Assembly (NCBI GenBank): GCA_001602885.1
Contig: LUZH01000205.1
Coordinates: 1-5,049, forward strand
Source: Bacteroidales bacterium Bact_16
Lineage (GTDB): Bacteria; Bacteroidota; Bacteroidia; Bacteroidales; UBA932
Reading direction: 5' to 3'
DNA: 5,049 nt
The position numbers and the translations under genes are program-made. This document shows, piece after piece, positions 1 through 5,049 of this stretch (position 1 is the stretch's first letter; every line of letters starts with the position of its first letter). Below the pieces are notes generated by a model. It ran no database searches, had not been told where the DNA came from, and saw nothing but the letters and a program-made list of their open reading frames with translations.

Positions 1-1239
1 GACTCGATGGGGCTGACCTTCCCGGAAGAATACCACTCGCTGGTGGACTTCTGCGAGGAGCTGCTGCGCGCGATGCGCGAATGGGACCCGGACTCCTTCG
101 AGGGGCAGACCCTCTTCATCCAGGCCTTTATGGACGACCTCCAGAGCTGGGTGCAGGTCAACGGCAACAACCTCCGCTACTATCTCAAGCACTGGGACGA
201 GAAGGACCTGTGCATCGGCTCGCCCGAGAATGCATCTTCCGTCCGCGTGCTGACCGTCCACAAGTCCAAGGGCCTCGAGTTCCCGCACGTCATCTTCCCG
301 TTTGCCGAGAAGGTCGCGATCTACAAGGAAGACGTCCACTGGAGCCGGCTCGACACGGACCGTACGCCGTTCGGCCCGGAGGTGGCCGGCATCTATCCGG
401 TCAAGCTGACCAAAGGCGCGGGCGCCAGCCTGTTCGCTCCGGCCTATGAGCAGGAGCAGCGCATGCAGCTCGTGGACAACCTCAATGTCTTCTACGTCGC
501 CCTGACGCGGGCCGGCAAGAGCCTGCACGTCATCGCGGAACCCGTTCCCAACGTTTGCCGGGAGGCGTTGAAGAAGGGGACTCCGTCTTTCAAGAACATG
601 TCCCAGGTCCTCTTCGCGTTCCTGCGCGGCGAGGAAGAATACACGGCCGGCCAGCCCTACGACTTCACGCAGCTGGAGCGGGAGGAAGCCCCCGCGCAGC
701 TGCCGTTCCCGGGCGAATATCCTTCCATCCCGCTGGACGGCCGCCTGACGCCCTCGCAGGAGGCGGACGACTTCTTCGGCGACGACGGCCGCGTGGGGCC
801 GGAAGCGTCGCCGCGCCTGCGCGGCATCGTCCTGCACGACATCCTGTCGGAGGTCGTGCGGCCGGCCGACCTCGAAGGGGCGGTGCAGGCCGCCGTGCGC
901 GACGGGCGGCTGGACGCCGCCGGCGGCGAGGCGGCCCTGAAGCTGCTGGGCGAGGGGATCGCCGCACATCCCGACTGGTTCCCGGAGGCGCCCGGCCCCG
1001 ATGTCCGGGTGCTCAACGAGCGGACGCTCTTCGACGCGAAGGGCCGCGAATTCCGGCCCGACCGCGTGATCCTGCGCGGCCGCGAAGTCACGGTCGTGGA
1101 CTTCAAGTTCGGCGGGGAAGCCGCCTCCTACCGCCGGCAGGTGACCCGCTATGCCGATCTTTGGCACGAACTTGGCTACCAGGTGAAGGGAGCGTACCTG
1201 TGGTACGTCCCTGACGGCAAAACTGATCAAGTATGTTGA
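1..1239 (+). CDS. UvrD/AddA-like helicase-nuclease, C-terminal part (5' end outside window)
   Basis: This is the C-terminal 412 residues of a superfamily 1A DNA helicase fused to a RecB-type nuclease, the kind that resects double-strand breaks for recombination. The frame is open to the left edge, so the Met codon at base 7 is internal; counting from that Met, helicase motif V (VLTVHKSKGLEFP) is at residues 81-93 and motif VI (NVFYVALTRA) at 160-169. The nuclease domain follows at about 270-400: a GIVLH motif with His277, Glu338 in LNERTLFD, Asp352 in FRPDRVI, Asp365 and Lys367 in VVDFKFG, and Gln378/Tyr382 in the YRRQVTRY helix. All expected PD-(D/E)XK residues are present, so the nuclease looks active. 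The Walker A and B motifs must lie in the missing half. The stop overlaps the next gene by 7 bases. In Bacteroidota such proteins usually act with an AddB-like partner, which is not visible here. The family is secure; the exact name (AddA, RecB or other) is not. Confidence 0.93.
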   Translation, partial: DSMGLTFPEEYHSLVDFCEELLRAMREWDPDSFEGQTLFIQAFMDDLQSWVQVNGNNLRYYLKHWDEKDLCIGSPENASSVRVLTVHKSKGLEFPHVIFPFAEKVAIYKEDVHWSRLDTDRTPFGPEVAGIYPVKLTKGAGASLFAPAYEQEQRMQLVDNLNVFYVALTRAGKSLHVIAEPVPNVCREALKKGTPSFKNMSQVLFAFLRGEEEYTAGQPYDFTQLEREEAPAQLPFPGEYPSIPLDGRLTPSQEADDFFGDDGRVGPEASPRLRGIVLHDILSEVVRPADLEGAVQAAVRDGRLDAAGGEAALKLLGEGIAAHPDWFPEAPGPDVRVLNERTLFDAKGREFRPDRVILRGREVTVVDFKFGGEAASYRRQVTRYADLWHELGYQVKGAYLWYVPDGKTDQVC

Positions 1240-1673
1240 GATTTAAATGGATATCCCTCGTGGCGGCCCTGCTGCTGTCCCTGACGGCGGTCGCCCAGCA
1301 GCCGCAGCTCCAGGAGCTGGCGGCGCACCTGCAGACGGACCGCATCTCCCTGCGCTACGCCTGCACCCTCACGCAGGACACGCCCGTCAAGCTGTCCGGC
1401 GCCCTGCTCGTCCAGGGCGAATGCTACCGCGCCATCGGCAACGGCCTGGAGATCTACTGCGACGGCCAGACCCGCTGGACCGTGGATCCGGCCTCGAAGG
1501 AGGTCTATATCGAGACGGCCGAAGGCCTGGAGGAGATCCTCGCCTGGCGCGACTCGATCACCGAGCTCTCGATCACCGACGTCGTGTACAAGCCCCTCTC
1601 GGACGACCTGTCCGCCTTCCGCTTCGACACGGAAGCCCTGGACGACGCCTGGGTGGTCACCGACCTGCGGTAG
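1233..1673 (+). CDS. Short LolA-like periplasmic lipoprotein carrier
   Basis: This encodes 146 residues with an N-terminal signal peptide: a short basic start (MLRFKW), a hydrophobic core at about residues 7-19, and a likely signal peptidase I site after AVA at 19-21. The mature part resembles the LolA fold, the periplasmic chaperone that shuttles lipoproteins from the inner to the outer membrane. The best evidence is the stretch from residue 56 to 93 (SGALLVQGECYRAIGN, then YCDGQTRWTVDPASKEVYIE), which matches the LolA pattern of a small G-x-L strand followed by a DG-T-W-D turn. The ending FRFD...WVVTDLR resembles the C-terminus I recall for Bacteroidales LolA-like proteins. At 146 residues it is shorter than the usual roughly 200, and the missing part appears to be the middle. 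The mature part has three cysteines (44, 64, 76). The start codon lies inside the helicase gene's last codons and no Shine-Dalgarno is visible, which suggests translational coupling. Export is well supported; the LolA role is a moderate-confidence inference. Confidence 0.72.
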   Translation: MLRFKWISLVAALLLSLTAVAQQPQLQELAAHLQTDRISLRYACTLTQDTPVKLSGALLVQGECYRAIGNGLEIYCDGQTRWTVDPASKEVYIETAEGLEEILAWRDSITELSITDVVYKPLSDDLSAFRFDTEALDDAWVVTDLR

Positions 1674-1677
1674 AATT

Positions 1678-1709
1678 TTTGCGGCATATCGAAAGATTTT
1701 GCATCTTTG
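1678..1709 (+). promoter_or_regulatory. Bacteroidetes-type promoter for the lytic transglycosylase gene
   Basis: TTTG at 1678-1681 is followed by exactly 20 bases and then CATCTTTG at 1702-1709. The known Bacteroidetes consensus is TTTG, 19-21 bases, TAnnTTTG, so only the first base of the -7 element deviates. The expected transcription start is a few bases after 1709, on or next to the ATG at 1714. No clear terminator hairpin separates this promoter from the upstream gene, so read-through from that gene is also possible. Confidence 0.65.
1692..1708. repeat. Short inverted repeat overlapping the -7 element
   Basis: AAAGAT at 1692-1697 and ATCTTT at 1703-1708 form a perfect 6-base inverted repeat with a 5-base spacer, and the right arm is part of the -7 promoter element. 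It could be a small operator or mere chance in an AT-rich patch. I have no evidence of a binding protein. Confidence 0.25.
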
Positions 1710-1713
1710 CGGT

Positions 1714-2595
1714 ATGAACAAACCGTTAGTTTTCCTCCTGCTGGCCGCTGTGGTCGCGTTGCCCGCCACGGGCTGCGCCCAGACGGTCTACGTCCCCGAA
1801 GAGATCCATTTCCAGGCGCCGCAGGTGCCTGCGTTCGTCGAGTATGCCGGTCAGACCTACCGTTTCGACCGCCCCGACCTCTATGAGCGGATGGACCGCG
1901 AGCTGATCACCTTCACCTACGCGCATACCAACTCCACGCTGATGCTCAAGCGCGCCGAGCGCATCTTCCGCCAGGTCGTCCCGATCCTGCAGAAGAACGG
2001 CATCCCCGAGGACCTGAAGTACCTGATGGCCATCGAGAGCAATCTCGACCCCAAGGCCGTGTCCACGGCAGGCGCCGCGGGCCTCTGGCAGTTCCTCAAG
2101 GGCACCGGCCGCTCCTACGGCCTGGAGATCAACGACGAGGTGGACGAGCGCTACAACATCGCCAAGTCGACCGAAGCCGCCTGCAAATACCTCAAGGAGG
2201 CCTATGCCAAATACGGCGACTGGATGACGGTGGCGGCCAGCTACAACGCCGGCCAGGGCGGCATCTCCCAGCGCATCACGAACCAGCGCCAGAAGAAGGC
2301 GATGGACCTCTTCCTGCCCACGGAGACGTCCCGCTACATGTTCCGCATCCTCACGGCCAAGTATTTCTTCGAGAATCCGGAGGAGTTCGGCTTCCACGTC
2401 ACGGACACCTATCCCTACCTCGCGCCCAAGAAGATCGTCGAGGTCAGCGCGCCCATCCCGAACCTGACGGATTTCGCCGAGGAGCACGGCACCACCTATT
2501 TCTTCCTGAAGGAAGCCAACCTCTGGCTCCGCAGCGACAAGCTCACCAACAAGAATTCCAAGACCTACCAAATCATCATTCCCCGGTCGGAATAA
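1714..2595 (+). CDS. MltD-type lytic transglycosylase (GH23, SLT domain)
   Basis: This encodes 293 residues of a periplasmic or membrane-anchored enzyme that cleaves the MurNAc-GlcNAc bond of peptidoglycan to leave 1,6-anhydroMurNAc, used in wall remodelling. The N-terminus has a signal sequence (hydrophobic residues 5-16) ending in ATGC at 18-21; Cys21 could be a lipoprotein acylation site, although Ala at -3 is a weak lipobox. The catalytic domain spans about 75-225. It contains AIESNLDP with the presumed catalytic Glu108, the AVSTAGAAGLWQF motif at 115-127, and ASYNAGQGG at 175-183, the classic SLT signatures. After a proline-rich joint, residues 250-290 (LTDFAEEHGTTYFFLKEANLWLR, then YQIIIP) look like a divergent LysM-like module. 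I chose ATG 1714 because an in-frame TTG at 1699 would fall inside the promoter and would put charge-free residues before the signal peptide. The gene converges on ftsK. The enzyme family is secure; calling it MltD is by similarity only. Confidence 0.93.
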   Translation: MNKPLVFLLLAAVVALPATGCAQTVYVPEEIHFQAPQVPAFVEYAGQTYRFDRPDLYERMDRELITFTYAHTNSTLMLKRAERIFRQVVPILQKNGIPEDLKYLMAIESNLDPKAVSTAGAAGLWQFLKGTGRSYGLEINDEVDERYNIAKSTEAACKYLKEAYAKYGDWMTVAASYNAGQGGISQRITNQRQKKAMDLFLPTETSRYMFRILTAKYFFENPEEFGFHVTDTYPYLAPKKIVEVSAPIPNLTDFAEEHGTTYFFLKEANLWLRSDKLTNKNSKTYQIIIPRSE

Positions 2596-2607
2596 GGTCT
2601 GCCCCAA

Positions 2608-2648
2608 ATACAGAAGAAGCGCCTCGGACGGGGCGCTTCTTCTTGTAT
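2608..2648. terminator. Bidirectional hairpin terminator between convergent genes
   Basis: The left arm at 2608-2623 pairs with the right arm at 2632-2648. The inner 12 pairs (AGAAGAAGCGCC with GGCGCTTCTTCT) are perfect, and the outer ATAC/GTAT pairs follow past a single bulged T. The loop is 8 bases, 2624-2631. It lies 12 bases after the transglycosylase stop and 10 bases beyond the ftsK stop, and the pyrimidine-rich arm gives a U-rich 3' side on either transcript. Neither strand has a long pure U tract, so efficiency is uncertain. Confidence 0.82.
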
Positions 2649-2658
2649 GGCGGCGGGC

Positions 2659-5049
2659 CTAGATGCGGTGCAGGAAGGCGTCGAGGATGGGCTCGAGGGC
2701 GTTGAGGTCGGGTACGAGGACCTGCCGGGGCTTGGAGCCCTCCTGCGGGCCGACGATGCCGGCGGCCTCCAGCTGGTCCATCACGCGGCCCGCCTTGGCG
2801 TAGCCCATGCCGAGCTTGCGCTGCAGGTCGGACGTGGAGCCGCGCTGGCTCAGGACAACCATCTTGGCGGCCTCCTCGAAGCGCTCGTCCACCTTGCTCA
2901 TGTCGACCATGCCGCCGCCTTCGCCGCCCTCGGCACCCGGCTCCGCCGGGGAAGGGAGGTAGTAAGGCGTGTTGTAGCAGCGGCCGTAGCCGACCTGCCC
3001 GCCGATGAACTCCGTCACGGCGTCGATCTCCTCGCCGCTGATGAATCCGCACTGGATGCGCTCCGAGTCGATGCCGGCCGAGAAGAGCATGTCGCCGCGG
3101 CCGATGAGCTTCTCGGCGCCTGGGGCGTCGAGGATGGTCATCGAGTCCACGCGGGACGCCACGCGGAAGGCGATGCGCATCGGGAAGTTGCTCTTGATGA
3201 TGCCCGAGATGACGTCCACCGAAGGACGCTGGGTCGCCAGGATGACGTGCAGACCGGCGGCGCGGCCCTTCTGGGCGAGGCGGATGATGGAGTTGGTGAT
3301 GCTGCGCGAAGCCGCACGCGCGTCGGGGGACGCGCCCGTGGTCATCGTCAGGTCGGCGTATTCGTCGACCACCACGACCAGATAGGGGAGGTAGCGGTGT
3401 CCGTGGTCGGGACGGAGCTTGCGCTCCTTGAATTTCTCGTTGTAGAGGGTGATCTTGTTGACGCCCGCCTTGCTGAGCAGCTCGTAGCGGTCGTCCATCT
3501 CGGTGCACAGCGAGCGCAGGATCTTCTCCGCGTCCTTGGGCTTCTTGACGATGGCGTTGGCTCGCTCGTCGTCTTCGTCGGTGGAGTCCGGCAGCACGGC
3601 CAGATAGTGCTTGAGCAGCTGGCCGTAGGACGAGAACTCGACCATCTTCGGGTCGATGAAGACGAACTTCAACTCCGAAGGATGCTTGCTGAAGAGCAGC
3701 GAGGACACGATGACGTTGAGGCCCACGGACTTGCCCTGCTTGGTCGCGCCGGCGATCAGCAGGTGCGGGGCGTCGGCGAGGTCGAACACGCGGACTTTCT
3801 GCGTGATCGTGTAGCCGATGGCCACCGGCAGGTCGGCCTTGCTGGTGCGGAAGGCCTCGTCGTTGAGCAGGGCCTTGAGCGGGACGATCGAGGAGAAGTC
3901 GTTGGCCACCTCGATGCCCACGGCGTCGGACAGGGTCACCACGCGCACGCCCTTGGCGTTGAGCGACAGGGCGATGTCTTCCTGGAGCTTCTTGATGTCG
4001 GCGATCTTCACGCCCGGGGCGGGATACACCTTGTAGAGCGTCACCGTCGGGCCCACGATGGCCTTGACGTCGGTGACCTGGATCTTGTAGTTGGAGAGGG
4101 CCGCGCGGATCTTGTTGTTGTTGCGCGTGAGCTCCTCCGTGGACACTTCGCGGCGGCCGCTGGAATAGCTCTCCAGCAGGTCCAGCGAAGGGAATTTATA
4201 CTTCGGCAGGCCGTCCGGCGGGTCCAGGCGGTTGTCGATGGGCGCCAGGTCCTCCACCTTTTCGGCCTCCAGGCCGTTGTCGGCGACGATCTCGAAATTG
4301 CCTTCGGCCGCAGCGAGGGCGGCGTCCGGGACAGCGGCCCCGGCGCCCGGAACGGCGGCTCCGGCGTCATCCCCGGCTTGAACGGGGATCTCTTCGCCCT
4401 CCAGCAGCTCCTCCGGAATCCCTTCCGGAACGGCCTCGTCGGCCAGGGCGGCCAGCGAGTCGGAGGCTTCTTCCAGCTCTTCCTGCGCCTCTTCTTCGGC
4501 TTCCTCCTCGGCTTCTTCGGCGTCCACGGGCTTCGCCGGCTTCTCCTTCTTCTGCCCGATCGAGGCGAACCAGCGGTTGAAGCGCTTGGAGGAGAAGAAC
4601 AGGAAGGCGGCCATGAGGATCACCAGGAACAGGCCGGTGACGATGGTCCCGAACAGGTTCTCCGCCCAGGCCACGGCCGCGGCGCCGCAGCGGCCGCCCA
4701 GGCCGCCGCCGAAGAGCAGCTCCTGCCCGGCGCACTTGCCGGCATAGGCAAGGACGACCGAGGAGATGAAGGCGCCGAAGACCGCGATGAGGGCGGTCTT
4801 GAGCAGGGATTTGGACCAGCGGTGCGCCAGCAGGCGCACGGACATGGCCGTGAGGATGATCAGCAGGGAGAAGCTGCCCAGTCCGAACAGCTCGCACACC
4901 AGCAGGTGACCCATCCGGAAGCCGAGCTTGCCGGCGGCGTTGCCCACGGCGCGGCCCGCCTGCATCGCATCCGGGTCGCCCAGCAGGCTCATGTCTTCCC
5001 GCCAGTGGAAGAGGTAGGAGAAGGTGGAGATGAAGATGAAGAGGGTCAG
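2659..5049 (-). CDS. ftsK: DNA translocase FtsK (extreme N-terminus outside window)
   Basis: FtsK is the septum-anchored hexameric motor that pumps DNA to clear the chromosome from the closing division site and to activate XerCD at dif. The frame stays open to the right edge, adding 19 codons before the Met at 4992 that begin with a membrane-like stretch (LTLFIFISTFSYLFHW); that Met is therefore internal and the true start is outside. Counting from it, further membrane segments lie at about 28-54, 62-84 and 113-134, giving the usual four. An acidic Glu/Ala-rich linker (about 147-202) and an Ala/Pro/Val-rich stretch (206-229) follow. The motor spans about 285-675: Walker A GATKQGKS at 415-422, Walker B VVVVDEYADL with Asp543/Glu544, and LATQRPSVDVI at 585-595. 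The gamma winged-helix domain, which reads KOPS-type polarity sites, is at about 700-765 (LQRKLGMGYAKAGRVMDQLE, then AGIVGP). All expected domains are intact. Its promoter lies outside the window. Confidence 0.97.
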   Translation of the reverse strand: MTLFIFISTFSYLFHWREDMSLLGDPDAMQAGRAVGNAAGKLGFRMGHLLVCELFGLGSFSLLIILTAMSVRLLAHRWSKSLLKTALIAVFGAFISSVVLAYAGKCAGQELLFGGGLGGRCGAAAVAWAENLFGTIVTGLFLVILMAAFLFFSSKRFNRWFASIGQKKEKPAKPVDAEEAEEEAEEEAQEELEEASDSLAALADEAVPEGIPEELLEGEEIPVQAGDDAGAAVPGAGAAVPDAALAAAEGNFEIVADNGLEAEKVEDLAPIDNRLDPPDGLPKYKFPSLDLLESYSSGRREVSTEELTRNNNKIRAALSNYKIQVTDVKAIVGPTVTLYKVYPAPGVKIADIKKLQEDIALSLNAKGVRVVTLSDAVGIEVANDFSSIVPLKALLNDEAFRTSKADLPVAIGYTITQKVRVFDLADAPHLLIAGATKQGKSVGLNVIVSSLLFSKHPSELKFVFIDPKMVEFSSYGQLLKHYLAVLPDSTDEDDERANAIVKKPKDAEKILRSLCTEMDDRYELLSKAGVNKITLYNEKFKERKLRPDHGHRYLPYLVVVVDEYADLTMTTGASPDARAASRSITNSIIRLAQKGRAAGLHVILATQRPSVDVISGIIKSNFPMRIAFRVASRVDSMTILDAPGAEKLIGRGDMLFSAGIDSERIQCGFISGEEIDAVTEFIGGQVGYGRCYNTPYYLPSPAEPGAEGGEGGGMVDMSKVDERFEEAAKMVVLSQRGSTSDLQRKLGMGYAKAGRVMDQLEAAGIVGPQEGSKPRQVLVPDLNALEPILDAFLHRI

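Noticed and set aside
555..1214. 219-codon open frame within the helicase-nuclease gene
   Set aside because: It is an Arg/Ala/Gly/Pro-rich alternate frame over the conserved nuclease domain, caused by high GC.
1699..1713. TTG start at 1699 for the transglycosylase
   Set aside because: It falls in the -7 element region, upstream of the expected transcription start, and the ATG at 1714 gives a standard signal peptide (MNKPLVFLLL).
1227..1769. 180-codon minus-strand frame over the LolA-like gene and the promoter
   Set aside because: It crosses two genes and a promoter, has no recognisable motif, and the plus strand has a signal peptide and a conserved LolA-like core.
1726..2607. 293-codon open frame antisense to the transglycosylase
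   Set aside because: It is antisense to a gene with clear catalytic motifs, and shows no recognisable domain. It also runs into the terminator region.
2576..3508. 310-codon open frame on the minus strand
   Set aside because: It lies fully over ftsK and its terminator in another frame, and its Arg/Pro/His/Gly-rich composition is typical of a GC-rich shadow. The FtsK frame there has the Walker B, ATQRP and gamma-domain motifs.
4990..4992. Met codon as the ftsK start
   Set aside because: The frame remains open for 19 more codons to the window edge and these encode a hydrophobic segment expected of the first FtsK membrane helix.
1..5049. Defence system, mobile element, CRISPR array, tRNA or other RNA gene
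   Set aside because: I saw no transposase, integrase, spaced direct repeats or tRNA-like structure. The helicase-nuclease is the housekeeping recombination type, and no defence partner gene is visible.

Overview
This window looks like an ordinary chromosomal segment of a GC-rich member of the Bacteroidota, most likely Bacteroidales. Three things point there: the type of UvrD/AddA-like helicase-nuclease, the Bacteroidetes-style FtsK motor, and a promoter of the TTTG-N20-TAnnTTTG form instead of a sigma-70 -35/-10 pair. No ribosomal RNA or other taxonomic marker is present, so the family-level assignment is inference. Base composition and codon use look uniform, with strong G/C preference at third positions and no sign of recent transfer.

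Layout, left to right. (1) Bases 1-1239 (+) hold the C-terminal part of a large DNA helicase-nuclease, covering helicase motifs V and VI and a RecB-type PD-(D/E)XK nuclease domain; its N-terminal half lies beyond the left edge. (2) Bases 1233-1673 (+), overlapping the helicase stop by 7 bases, encode a short exported protein resembling the lipoprotein carrier LolA. (3) A 40-base gap holds a good Bacteroidetes promoter that ends almost on the start codon of the next gene. (4) Bases 1714-2595 (+) encode a family GH23 lytic transglycosylase of the MltD type. (5) A hairpin at 2608-2648 sits between convergent genes and probably ends transcription from both sides. (6) Bases 2659-5049 (-) encode the DNA translocase FtsK, nearly complete, with only the extreme N-terminus beyond the right edge.

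The genes share a loose theme of chromosome maintenance and envelope growth: double-strand break processing (helicase-nuclease), lipoprotein traffic (LolA-like), peptidoglycan cleavage (transglycosylase), and chromosome segregation at the septum (FtsK). Nothing suggests a defence island, mobile element, CRISPR array, RNA gene or prophage. I found no undescribed multi-gene system. The points most worth a second look are the unusually compact LolA-like protein, its overlap with the helicase gene, and the near-leaderless promoter of the transglycosylase.
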